60,074 nt of DNA from Anaerolineae bacterium (GTDB lineage Bacteria; Chloroflexota; Anaerolineae; 4572-78; J111), in NCBI GenBank assembly GCA_023382535.1, contig JAHDWA010000058.1, positions 1-60,074 on the forward strand, written 5' to 3'. The position numbers and the translations under genes were made by a program. Below, piece after piece: positions 1-8,032 of the stretch. Numbering within the stretch: the first letter of the stretch is position 1; every line of letters starts with the position of its first letter. Below the pieces are notes generated by a model that was not told the DNA's origin, made no database searches, and saw nothing but the letters and a program-made list of their open reading frames with translations.

Positions 1-294
1 ATCACATCACGGAGTGTCTACCTGTCTATTTGGTCTAATTTGACAGGGGATGAACCCACAGATGTCTACTCCTGGGGTGTTGTGGCTTACGAGTTGCTGA
101 CGGGTCGACTCCCCTACCCAGATGCACAAAAGGCGGCCTGGAAGAAGTTCAAACCTCTCGCAGAGTTTCAGTTGACCCTTCCTCGAATCCTACAGGATTT
201 GATTGAGCAAGCACTTTCTCAAGAGCCAAAGAAACGTCCATCTATATCCCAATTGCAGGCTGCCCTCCAGGAGGCGATAGATGGCCTCAGCTAA
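1..294 (+). CDS. Ser/Thr protein kinase-like protein, C-terminal part (cut by window edge)
   Basis: The frame is open from base 1, so the gene starts outside the window. The visible ~97 residues match the C-terminal lobe of a bacterial Ser/Thr (Hanks-type) kinase: a D-x-Y-S-W-G-V-V-A-Y-E-L-L-T-G-R-L-P-Y stretch equals subdomain IX, and the KKRPS motif near residue 80 equals subdomain XI. No catalytic residues are visible, so activity cannot be judged. It overlaps the next kinase gene by 14 bases, which suggests translational coupling of two kinase-like proteins in one operon with the helicase downstream. Confidence 0.8.
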   Translation: MTSRSVYLSIWSNLTGDEPTDVYSWGVVAYELLTGRLPYPDAQKAAWKKFKPLAEFQLTLPRILQDLIEQALSQEPKKRPSISQLQAALQEAIDGLS

Positions 295-1510
295 CACCCG
301 TGATGTCGGCGGCAAACAGTATCACGTGCGTCTAATGTCTGAGCATCTTGATCCTGACAGAGTCTTTGCCTCCCGGCTCTATGAGGGTTGGGACCCCCTT
401 TTGCAACGCCAGGTAGCACTCAAGGAAATGGTTGCCTTGCAACAAAATAAGCAAGGCGAGGAATTTCTGAAGCATGCGCGGGACGAGGCGCGCTTGCTGG
501 CCCAACTTGGAGAGCACTCTAATCTTCCGCTCATCTATAATGTGGCCGAGGAAAAAGATTGTGTCTGGTTGGAAATGGAGTTTGTTAAAGGCAAAACCTT
601 GTTTGATCTTTACCTCGGCTCAAACGCCCAGCCACCTGACTGGGGTGGTATCCTGGCCATATTAGAAATTGCGCTTGATGTCTGCCGTGCCCTACTAACG
701 TTGCATCGGCATCATATTGCTCATCGGGATGTTACCCCAGCCAATATTATCGTTGGACCACAGGGAGGGAAATTAGTGGATGTTGGACTGGCTGTTTGGC
801 CTAGCCGTCGAGCCTATGAGGCCTGGGAAGAAGGTGAAGGTACACGTGGTTATCGTGCCCCAGAACAAACTGCCTGGCGGGGACCTCTTACCATCCCTAG
901 CCCAGCCTCTGATGTCTATGGCTTGGGCGCTGTTCTATACCACCTACTAACCGCTTCCCCATTACCACCGCTTCCACCGGGAACAGATCCACCGCCTCCA
1001 AGCCACGCCAATGATGCTGTACCACCAGCATTAGATGACTTGATTACTGCCGCTTTGGTCAATAACCCAAAGGAACGACCGAAACCCGGCGAATTCTACG
1101 AGCGCTTGCGGGCCATCCGCGATTCTCTGCGGCATAATCCGGCAACAAGTGAGGTCACGAAATCGCAACATGGGGAGACACCTCTTACCCAGGATGCCAT
1201 ACCATCCCCTGCGGAAAAGAAAACTGAACTTAAAGCTGAACAAGGAAGCCTCTCTCCGCCTAATACCCAGAGTTCTAACCTGGCCGAGCGTTACAATGAG
1301 AGGGTGCAGAAACCGACAGAACTGCCAAAAACGCCTCCACCTCCGCGGAAGCTAGAAGTAACTATGCCCACTTCAACTGAACAGGTCCGGGCAAAACGAA
1401 CGCTATTTGCCATCTCTGGCGGATGTTTAATTGCCTGTTTGGGAGTCTCGATAGGATATATTGTGTTACTAAAACTCATCGCAATAATACCTCAACTTTG
1501 GGCAGGATGA
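281..1510 (+). CDS. Membrane-anchored Ser/Thr protein kinase
   Basis: A 409-residue protein with an N-terminal kinase domain (about 20-285) and one C-terminal membrane segment (about 375-400). The ATP-binding lysine sits in VALKEM (about residue 48), the catalytic loop is HRDVTPAN (148-155), and the metal-binding motif reads DVG instead of DFG. The glycine-rich loop is not recognisable (the region reads ASRLYEGWD). The catalytic Asp is kept, so it may be active. Between kinase and membrane anchor lies a charged, Pro-rich linker. The protein would face the cytoplasm, tethered by its tail. It overlaps the preceding kinase fragment and is 3 bases from the helicase gene, so the three are likely co-expressed. 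Confidence 0.85.
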   Translation: MASANTRDVGGKQYHVRLMSEHLDPDRVFASRLYEGWDPLLQRQVALKEMVALQQNKQGEEFLKHARDEARLLAQLGEHSNLPLIYNVAEEKDCVWLEMEFVKGKTLFDLYLGSNAQPPDWGGILAILEIALDVCRALLTLHRHHIAHRDVTPANIIVGPQGGKLVDVGLAVWPSRRAYEAWEEGEGTRGYRAPEQTAWRGPLTIPSPASDVYGLGAVLYHLLTASPLPPLPPGTDPPPPSHANDAVPPALDDLITAALVNNPKERPKPGEFYERLRAIRDSLRHNPATSEVTKSQHGETPLTQDAIPSPAEKKTELKAEQGSLSPPNTQSSNLAERYNERVQKPTELPKTPPPPRKLEVTMPTSTEQVRAKRTLFAISGGCLIACLGVSIGYIVLLKLIAIIPQLWAG

Positions 1511-1513
1511 GGA

Positions 1514-4495
1514 ATGATGAATGAAATATGCCAGATCCGCCATCCCATTACTATTGTCTCAGCCAAAGGCCACGAGTTGCCCCTTGACGACAAGCTGAAA
1601 CATAGCCCAAATTCAATTTCCAATGTTTCACATATCGCTAGAGTCCTCAATCATATGACTGAGGGAGTACCAACCGTACTAAAGAGTGAAATGTCTGGGC
1701 AATATGGACAGCAGGCAGTTGTTTACTTTTGCACCCCTGAGTTTGTGGCCCGGTGCGTCGCCAAAGAAGAAATTTATCTTCTACTTGCCCTCACTGCACC
1801 CGATTTTATTTATCGGCACTTACCAAATTGGAAATCTATACGTGTTCGTCCCACTCGATGGCAAGTGCTGGCTACCGGCAGCCACTCTGAAACCTCCGGT
1901 GGCCGAACCGGATATCAACTTATCCAGCAACATTTTAAGGCTCATCTAGCCCTCCTTGATACCCCCGAACCTGTAGAAGAGAAGTACTTATCACCTCATC
2001 AGCAAGCCTATCTTGAATTGTTACGAGATCATATTGCCCTAACCCGGCAGGTTCAAGAAGATCGTGCTCGTAATCGTCCCACCGTAGTCTATAACAGTGT
2101 GGCGGCTACAGATGCTGAGCGACTGGTACGGGGCACATACACTTTTCAGTTGAGTGAGACTAACCCATTCTCTTTACGTGACTTTGTCTGGGTAGGGTTG
2201 GATGGAATGAATCGCCAGGGTCGTAGAGAGCAGGGCCGGGTGACCAGCGTCAAAGGTCGCCAGGTGACTGTTAAGTTCGAGCGGCAAATCGATGCAGCGC
2301 AGATTCGTTCCCCAGGAGTGATGGGTTTTGACTTTAACGATATGCAACAGCGGATTCAAGAGCAAGCGCTGGATGCCCTACGTGACGACAAAGCCCTCAA
2401 TCGAAATTTACTGAATAATATTGTGGATAATGTGTACGTCTCATATCCCCCGCCGCTTAAACCAGAAGCAGGGCCACTTAATCCTTCTCAAAATCGGGCC
2501 TTAAATTCTGGGCAAGCGATCCAAGATACGCTTCTTATCTGGGGACCGCCAGGGACAGGTAAGACCCATACTATTTCTACGTTAGTCAAGAATCTGGCAG
2601 ACTATAACAAAAAAATATTGATCACTTCACAGAGCAACCTGGCGGTAGATAACGTTTTAAAGGAATTGGCAGATAACAGCCAAAAAGGATCAAAAAAATT
2701 ACGGGTGATCCGTATTGGTCATGAAGACCGGGTTGCTCCGAATACCAAACATTTACTGATTGATAACCAAGCCCGTGACCTGCAAATGGGGATTGTGTCT
2801 ACCACGAATAGGCCTTTTCAGCAGTTGGAGAAGGTGGTCAGTGGTTGGAAAGACGTCGAAACAAAAATTACTGAGTTACGGGCATTAGAACCGTTGTGGA
2901 GTAAGCACTTAAAGCAGTGGGAAGAGACGCAACATGCATTGCAGGCGGCCCAGTTGGTCATTTGGAAGCAGCATGAAAAACGTCTCAAGGAACGGATGGC
3001 TAAAGCGCATCAAGCTTACCAGCGTGCAGTAAACGCCAGACGGAATGCTGAACGTGTGGCAGGTCTGCTGGAGTGGCTGCTCAAGCGTCGAGGCTGGCCA
3101 GTACTCGGCCTGGTAATTGTCGCTCTCAGTAGTTGGCTAGCCAGATATGTTGCCCATACTTATCAGCAGGCCGAAAAGAAGCGAGTTGTTTATATGCGTT
3201 TTGCCCATCGCTATCAGGCAGAAGTCGCCGGGTATTATGCTACGGCTTATAAAGGTCCAACCATATTAGCTGCCAAGAAACAAGTACAAGAGGCAGAAAC
3301 CACGCTTCAAAAATTAGAGGAGGCTGCTCGTAATGGCCTGAGCTTTATCCAGACTTTCCTGGCCCACTCACCTATCCCTTTACCCAAATCAACTGTGGCA
3401 ACACCTGAAGCACTCGCCAGCTATCTGGGCAGAGTCATCGAGCTAAAAGCGATTTTAGAGTGGCGGTATCGGCTATTAGCCGAATGGCGTGAATGTTTGG
3501 AGGAACGGCGTCAGGCCCTCTATCCTGCACTTATCCAGCCAGCCCATGTGGTGGGGGCTACTTGTATTGGTATCGCCACCGATCCCCATTTCCGCAAATT
3601 AGAGTTTGATACCGTCATTGCCGACGAGGCCGGGCAAATCCAGGCTTTCGATCTATTAGTACCCCTGGTCCGCGCTCGTCGAGCCATCCTGGTGGGCGAC
3701 CATCAACAATTACCACCCGTGGTAGATGACGACGTGCGAGCCTTGCTGGATGAGGAAGATGAGGAGAGTATCCGTTTGTTGGAACAGAGTCTTTTTGAAC
3801 GGCTTTTTGAGCCTACACCCAAAACCCATAAAGTGATGTTGAATACCCAATATCGCATGCCTGTCGAAATTGCTGATTTCATCTCCCAGGCTTTTTACAA
3901 GGGAGAATATTATACCGATACTTCTAAGCGATCGTACTCGGCCGATCTCTTCTTCTCTCGGCCCCTTTGTTTCATTGATACGGAACATAGGAAACAGTAT
4001 CGTGAATACAAAGGCAAAGGAGGGGAGACTGGATGCGCAAATCCCGGCGAGGCAGAGATTCTAGCTCGACTCGCCACAGCCTACCGGAACCAGGATTACA
4101 ATATCGGCATTATTGTTCCCTACAAGTTACAGGTGGCCGAAGTTCAACGTGCTCTACGCCGGCGTCATTCCGATTTAGATGACGACGCTCTGCGCGAGCT
4201 GGTAGCTACTGTTGACGCTTTCCAGGGTAATCAGCGTGACACGATTCTTTTTGGCTTCACCCGCAGCAATAACTGGGGCGGGATTGGCTTCCTATGGGAA
4301 CTGCGACGCCTCAATGTGACGATCACTCGCGCCCAACGACAATTGGTGTTGGTTGGGGACAGCAAAACGCTAACCGAGGCTACCGACCAGGAGTTTAAGA
4401 AGTTTGCCTGTAATTTATTAGATTATATCCGGCAGCGGGGGCAGTATATGAAAATCGAGCAACTGGAGGAGGCGCTTCGTGCCAGGGGATATTGA
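1514..4495 (+). CDS. UPF1/DNA2-like superfamily 1 helicase with internal membrane segment
   Basis: 993 residues. Helicase motifs are in order: Walker A GPPGTGKT near 345, motif II DEAG near 706, GDHQQLPP near 727, QYRMP near 779, DAFQGNQRD near 901 and the TRAQRQL arginine motif near 936. This is the SF1B UPF1-like arrangement, known for ATP-driven unwinding of RNA or DNA. Between Walker A and motif II is a long, basic coiled-coil insertion holding a hydrophobic segment (about 526-545) that could span the membrane, which is unusual for this family. The N-terminal ~340 residues are not recognised. It follows the kinase gene by 3 bases and overlaps the next gene by 17, so it belongs to the same operon. 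A kinase-regulated nucleic-acid defence role is inference. Confidence 0.88.
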   Translation: MMNEICQIRHPITIVSAKGHELPLDDKLKHSPNSISNVSHIARVLNHMTEGVPTVLKSEMSGQYGQQAVVYFCTPEFVARCVAKEEIYLLLALTAPDFIYRHLPNWKSIRVRPTRWQVLATGSHSETSGGRTGYQLIQQHFKAHLALLDTPEPVEEKYLSPHQQAYLELLRDHIALTRQVQEDRARNRPTVVYNSVAATDAERLVRGTYTFQLSETNPFSLRDFVWVGLDGMNRQGRREQGRVTSVKGRQVTVKFERQIDAAQIRSPGVMGFDFNDMQQRIQEQALDALRDDKALNRNLLNNIVDNVYVSYPPPLKPEAGPLNPSQNRALNSGQAIQDTLLIWGPPGTGKTHTISTLVKNLADYNKKILITSQSNLAVDNVLKELADNSQKGSKKLRVIRIGHEDRVAPNTKHLLIDNQARDLQMGIVSTTNRPFQQLEKVVSGWKDVETKITELRALEPLWSKHLKQWEETQHALQAAQLVIWKQHEKRLKERMAKAHQAYQRAVNARRNAERVAGLLEWLLKRRGWPVLGLVIVALSSWLARYVAHTYQQAEKKRVVYMRFAHRYQAEVAGYYATAYKGPTILAAKKQVQEAETTLQKLEEAARNGLSFIQTFLAHSPIPLPKSTVATPEALASYLGRVIELKAILEWRYRLLAEWRECLEERRQALYPALIQPAHVVGATCIGIATDPHFRKLEFDTVIADEAGQIQAFDLLVPLVRARRAILVGDHQQLPPVVDDDVRALLDEEDEESIRLLEQSLFERLFEPTPKTHKVMLNTQYRMPVEIADFISQAFYKGEYYTDTSKRSYSADLFFSRPLCFIDTEHRKQYREYKGKGGETGCANPGEAEILARLATAYRNQDYNIGIIVPYKLQVAEVQRALRRRHSDLDDDALRELVATVDAFQGNQRDTILFGFTRSNNWGGIGFLWELRRLNVTITRAQRQLVLVGDSKTLTEATDQEFKKFACNLLDYIRQRGQYMKIEQLEEALRARGY

Positions 4496-5690
4496 ACGAC
4501 GCCGGGTCATCTATCACTATCGCCACGCTCTGGAGACAGTGGCAGAGGAGACCGACCTTTTTCCTCGCCGTCTATTCACGGTGATGTTTCCATTATATCA
4601 AGTAAATGTACGTGGACACGAACGCCGGGCTGAAAACTATGAGGAGTTAGAGTGGTTTTTTATGCGGGCTATTGGATACGCCCAGGTCCAGAGTGTCAGG
4701 GCCTTACAGGATTTCTACGGATTGGATGAACAATCAGTCCGCTATATTGTAGAGGTGCTTAAAACTATTGGCCATTTAACAGAAGCTGGTAATGGTCATT
4801 TGACTTTGACTCTGTTAGGACAGGAATCGCTCGCTGCTGAACGTCGTTATGAAGCCTATGAGAGCCGTCAAGTTCTTTATTTCGATGCTTTTACCTGTCA
4901 CCCTCTACCCGAGACTCACTATGGACTTAAATTTCTTGCTCCCAGCGAGTTAGAAGATAAGGACAAAGCTCTCTTCAGTTTTGATGCGTGGAAACCAGAA
5001 GTTCTGGATAACCTGGCTAAGCGCCCTGACAAGGCCAAATACAATGTCCCTGACGAAGTACGAAAATTGGACGAGCTACATGTTGGTTTGGCCTATCTGC
5101 CGATGCATATCATCGAAGCAGTATATCACCACAAAGAACAAACTTTTCGGGTGTTTACTAATGTGAGGGGGCAGCGCGATGAATTCTTCAAATCACTTTT
5201 TGAGAAACATCCTCGAATTTTGGCCCCTCTACTGGAGGATAAACGAGCGCCGCAAGAAGTAATGGGTTACGGCCTGACAGGGATAGGACTATCCAAAGGC
5301 TCGTATCGGCTGGAGTATGCTCCTACAGGTGAGTGGCGAGTGAAGGTTCCCCGGAATTGGATCATGAGCAAACGGCCTGATGGCGCTCTCCGTTTAGCTG
5401 ACTTAGGAGAGTTTATTCTGGCTGTTGATTACTGCGTGCGGGTATGGAGTGACGATACTGGTCTACGTTACCAGGCGGCATGCCAAAAACTTCTTGACAA
5501 ATTAGAGCATACTCACGGGGACCCCTCCCCCATCAGAATACAACGACACATTGATAGCGTTTTTAATGGGTTGGAAGTGCCCGTTGCGGAGATTGCCTCG
5601 CTTTTAAAGATGGCTCAAGAGCGAAAAATGGGCCGCGCCCTGGATAGACTGGAAAGCGTACTTGATGGGGAAGAGAGCGGTCGAAGATAA
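4479..5690 (+). CDS. Hypothetical protein with winged-helix-like N-terminal region
   Basis: 403 residues, GTG start preceded by GGAGG 9 bases upstream and overlapping the helicase gene by 17 bases, so it is translationally coupled to it. Residues about 45-120 look like a helical winged-helix unit (a YGLDEQSVRYIVEVLKTIG helix-turn-helix pattern followed by a short beta hairpin). The remainder has mixed alpha/beta character with no motif I recognise and no membrane segment. Its position suggests it is the DNA- or RNA-specificity partner of the helicase; that is inference. The last codons lie just before a transposase remnant, so the C-terminus may have been altered by an insertion. Confidence 0.7.
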   Translation: MPGDIERRRVIYHYRHALETVAEETDLFPRRLFTVMFPLYQVNVRGHERRAENYEELEWFFMRAIGYAQVQSVRALQDFYGLDEQSVRYIVEVLKTIGHLTEAGNGHLTLTLLGQESLAAERRYEAYESRQVLYFDAFTCHPLPETHYGLKFLAPSELEDKDKALFSFDAWKPEVLDNLAKRPDKAKYNVPDEVRKLDELHVGLAYLPMHIIEAVYHHKEQTFRVFTNVRGQRDEFFKSLFEKHPRILAPLLEDKRAPQEVMGYGLTGIGLSKGSYRLEYAPTGEWRVKVPRNWIMSKRPDGALRLADLGEFILAVDYCVRVWSDDTGLRYQAACQKLLDKLEHTHGDPSPIRIQRHIDSVFNGLEVPVAEIASLLKMAQERKMGRALDRLESVLDGEESGRR

Positions 5691-5916
5691 TATCAATACC
5701 AAAAGCCACCTGTCTGACTCAGACCGCCTGGCCCGACTGATGATTGCCGCTTGTTTAGCCTACATCTGGATTATCTATTTAGGTGTAGTTGCTCTGCAAG
5801 ATGGCTGGCTCGCCCGACTTCATCGGACTGACCGCTGTGATTTGAGTTTGTTTCAACTCGGTTTGCGTTTATTGGACCTGTTGCTCAATGTTGACACCCT
5901 ATTCCTTTCTCGCTAG
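5662..5916 (+). pseudogene. IS4-type transposase C-terminal remnant
   Basis: The reading frame from about 5698 gives the pattern HLSDSDRLARL, a hydrophobic AYIWIIYLG segment, then HRTDRCDLSLFQLGLRLLD. This is the typical extreme C-terminus of IS4-family DDE transposases as I remember them. No catalytic DDE residues, no upstream part and no inverted repeats are visible, so it is a dead fragment. The ORF starts inside the end of the preceding gene, but that overlap is probably accidental. It marks an old insertion event between the helicase operon and the NERD-kinase gene. Confidence 0.6.
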
Positions 5917-5979
5917 TTATGCCTTCTTCCGCTTGATTAAAAGTGTAGGGTAGAAAATGTGAAAATCATAAAAAAGAGA

Positions 5980-6008
5980 TTGACAAAAACCCAAAGGTAT
6001 TATATACT
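5980..6008 (+). promoter_or_regulatory. Consensus sigma-70-type promoter
   Basis: TTGACA (5980-5985), a 17-base spacer, and TATACT (6003-6008). This is close to the ideal housekeeping promoter. Transcription would start near 6014-6016 and run into the small RNA/leader described next. Confidence 0.75.
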
Positions 6009-6024
6009 ATTTTTTAGGGAGATC

Positions 6025-6090
6025 ATGAGGAGCAAAGACGAGGCGGACATCGCAATAAAAATTCGTACTGGCTCTACGTATAAATTTTAA
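6025..6090 (+). CDS. Possible 21-residue leader peptide or small protein
   Basis: ATG at 6025 follows an AGGGAG stretch by only about 3 bases, shorter than normal spacing. The ORF reads 21 codons, is rich in charged residues, and ends with TAA before the terminator hairpin. It fills the space between promoter and terminator almost exactly, as in attenuation leaders or small toxin genes. There is no run of one amino acid codon to suggest a classical biosynthetic attenuator. It may simply be chance. Confidence 0.3.
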   Translation: MRSKDEADIAIKIRTGSTYKF

Positions 6091-6118
6091 TAAACCCATC
6101 TCCTAACGATAAGATTGA

Positions 6119-6146
6119 AGACCCCAGATATCTGGGGTCTTTTTTT
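6119..6146 (+). terminator. Intrinsic terminator (perfect 22-nt palindrome plus T-run)
   Basis: AGACCCCAGAT/ATCTGGGGTCT is a perfect 22-base palindrome (6119-6140) followed by a run of seven T (6140-6146). This is a textbook rho-independent terminator on the plus strand, 58 bases before the start codon at 6204. Confidence 0.85.
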
Positions 6147-6203
6147 AGGTGTAACATTTTTACGAATTTCCAAAAACAATTAAAACAACAACAAGGAGGA
6201 GCT

Positions 6204-7640
6204 ATGATACACAAGGATCGAGTCTATGCTGGTGTATCTAGAGACGTTGGACATGAAACAGAAAGGCATGTTATAGAATATCTCAAAAAGCATCTTTCAG
6301 GCTCCTGGGCACTCGCTCATAATCTACTATTACCCGCTAAATATCGAAATAGTACTCCAGATGAGACCGATCTTGTCTTAATCGGTCCTCCTGGAGTTTA
6401 CTCCATCGAATTAAAATGGTGGGAAGGGGTAATCTCAGGTGCATTTCAGGACGGTTGGGTTTATTTCACAAAACGCGGCTTTGCACCCGAGTCACGACGG
6501 AATCCAATTAAAACGGCCAATGACAAGAAAAATATTCTTTTATCTACACTGCGCGACTGTATGAATGAGCGAATGCCTCCTGTAATGGGAGGTGTTATTT
6601 TCCCTCCCGAGTCTAAGTGTCAAATTAAAATTACGCCGCCACCATTTGAGATCAATTTTCCCCTACTCAATCTGGATCAAGTGGCTGATTTCTTCAAAAG
6701 AGCTGAAGATGAAGCTGGTCAACGCTTGCGCGGTACTAAATCACTACGTTTGAACGAGGAACAAATTGATCGTATATTTAATATTTTTCGAGGAGCTAGG
6801 GACACTTTATCAACTGACACAGAAAGGCACGTAGGCTCCTATGTATTGATGCAACCCTTACACAAGCAAGAAAATGAACACTATATACCCTATCTAGCCT
6901 ATAACGCATATGTGTCTGTAACGGACACTGTGCTAATTAAAGAATTGAAGCTGGATGAGCATATGCCCGCATCGGAGTATGAAGAGCTGAAGGAAAAGCT
7001 TCTTCGAGAAGCCAGAGCACTATTTGTATTGCGTGGCCATCCTAATATTCTGCAAACCTTTGGCCCATTCTCACACGCAGGGAAACTTTATGTAGCTTAT
7101 GAATGGTTTAACGGGCCTACCCTGGCTAATATTGTTGACGACATTGACTATGAACCTGTAGATTATCTAAAAAATATCATGATCCCAGTCTTAGATGCGA
7201 TCAGAGCAGCTCATGCTAATAAGATTGTGCATCGAAATCTAACCCCTGATTGTATTGTGGTTTCATTAGATGACTCTGTAAAAATAACTGATTTCGCACT
7301 TGCCCGTTTTTTTCAAGGCCAGACGATACATAACTGGACTGCTGCCAAAGTTAGCGCTTATACAGCACCCGAGACATTAACGTCTAATAGTAAGGAAGTT
7401 CATTTCGATCCCAGAAGTGACATATATTCTCTGGGTGCGATTTGTTATGAAATTGTAACAGGCTCCCCCCCCGATCCGCCTCACAAAAGAAAAAGTGATG
7501 AACTTTCCTTCAAGTCTAGAAATCCTAGTGTTCCTGAAAAAATCAAAAAAGTAATCCAAAAAGCAATGAGCTTGGCACCAGGAAGGCGCTATCAAACAAC
7601 CGAGGATATGGTGCAAGCCTTACAGGAAGCACTCGTATGA
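6204..7640 (+). CDS. NERD nuclease-related domain fused to a probable pseudokinase
   Basis: 478 residues; start fixed by AGGAGG at 6194-6199. Residues about 12-140 match a NERD domain: a conserved Glu in GHETERHV, then DETDLVLIGPPGVYSIELKWWEG with the D...E-x-K pattern of the PD-(D/E)xK nuclease fold. Residues about 210-478 are a protein-kinase fold with the VLIKEL lysine, but the catalytic loop reads HRNLTPD (HRD Asp replaced by Asn, about residue 345) and DFG reads DFA. With both catalytic Asp-loop features altered it is probably a pseudokinase acting as a sensor or scaffold for the nuclease. It stands alone on the plus strand next to the convergent conflict operon. Confidence 0.85.
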   Translation: MIHKDRVYAGVSRDVGHETERHVIEYLKKHLSGSWALAHNLLLPAKYRNSTPDETDLVLIGPPGVYSIELKWWEGVISGAFQDGWVYFTKRGFAPESRRNPIKTANDKKNILLSTLRDCMNERMPPVMGGVIFPPESKCQIKITPPPFEINFPLLNLDQVADFFKRAEDEAGQRLRGTKSLRLNEEQIDRIFNIFRGARDTLSTDTERHVGSYVLMQPLHKQENEHYIPYLAYNAYVSVTDTVLIKELKLDEHMPASEYEELKEKLLREARALFVLRGHPNILQTFGPFSHAGKLYVAYEWFNGPTLANIVDDIDYEPVDYLKNIMIPVLDAIRAAHANKIVHRNLTPDCIVVSLDDSVKITDFALARFFQGQTIHNWTAAKVSAYTAPETLTSNSKEVHFDPRSDIYSLGAICYEIVTGSPPDPPHKRKSDELSFKSRNPSVPEKIKKVIQKAMSLAPGRRYQTTEDMVQALQEALV

Positions 7641-7697
7641 CTGAGGACGGATCAAACTGAATAAAGTAAAGCTGGTCAAGTTAAAATACAACGGAAA

Positions 7698-8015
7698 TCA
7701 ACTGGATTTTTCTTGACCAGATTTCCACTTGAGCTTAACAGTATAATTAGACTCACCGCTTGCTTTTGCTAATCCAAAGAAAGGTGTACCTGCTTCTGCG
7801 CCAACAGTGATACCAAATGATACTTCAACTTCTTGAGGGCTTAGATCCTCAAGATGTCGAAGCAAAAATTGCGCGTTTTTCTTAAGGGCCTCAGCAACAT
7901 CTTCAAAAGATGCAATTATCTTTTTGGGCGCTACAGTTTCTAGCCCCTCCGACTTTTCTTCTACTTCTGCCCAAATAAGGCCACCTGGGGTCTCAACAGG
8001 AACAAACTCGCTCAT
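7698..8015 (-). CDS. Trypco1-type (CU044_2847 family) small protein
   Basis: 105 residues, AGGAG upstream of the ATG. The pattern of an N-terminal strand ending in a GGLIWAEVEE segment, a central amphipathic helix (FEDVAEALKK) and a C-terminal VEVSFGITVGAEAG strand pair matches the trypsin-co-occurring domain 1 family as I remember it. That family is named for its neighbourhood with trypsin-like proteases in conflict systems, and here the next gene upstream indeed ends in a trypsin-like domain. Likely role: partner, substrate or regulator of that protease. It is the last gene of the seven-gene operon, 17 bases after the protease gene. Confidence 0.75.
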   Translation of the reverse strand: MSEFVPVETPGGLIWAEVEEKSEGLETVAPKKIIASFEDVAEALKKNAQFLLRHLEDLSPQEVEVSFGITVGAEAGTPFFGLAKASGESNYTVKLKWKSGQEKSS

Positions 8016-8032
8016 AATATCTGATCTCCTTG

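Larger units (their letters stand above)
6014..6146 (+). ncRNA. Candidate small RNA or attenuator leader (~130 nt)
   Basis: A consensus promoter (5980-6008) and an intrinsic terminator (6119-6146) frame a transcript of about 130 nt with no gene of normal size. It may be an independent small RNA, a leader with terminator-controlled read-through into the NERD-pseudokinase gene at 6204, or an mRNA for the 21-residue peptide at 6025. I cannot match it to any known RNA family. Confidence 0.5.

Noticed and set aside
7672..7720. CTGGTCAAG/CTTGACCAG inverted repeat as a terminator
   Set aside because: The loop is 31 bases and the second arm lies inside the coding region of the Trypco1 gene.
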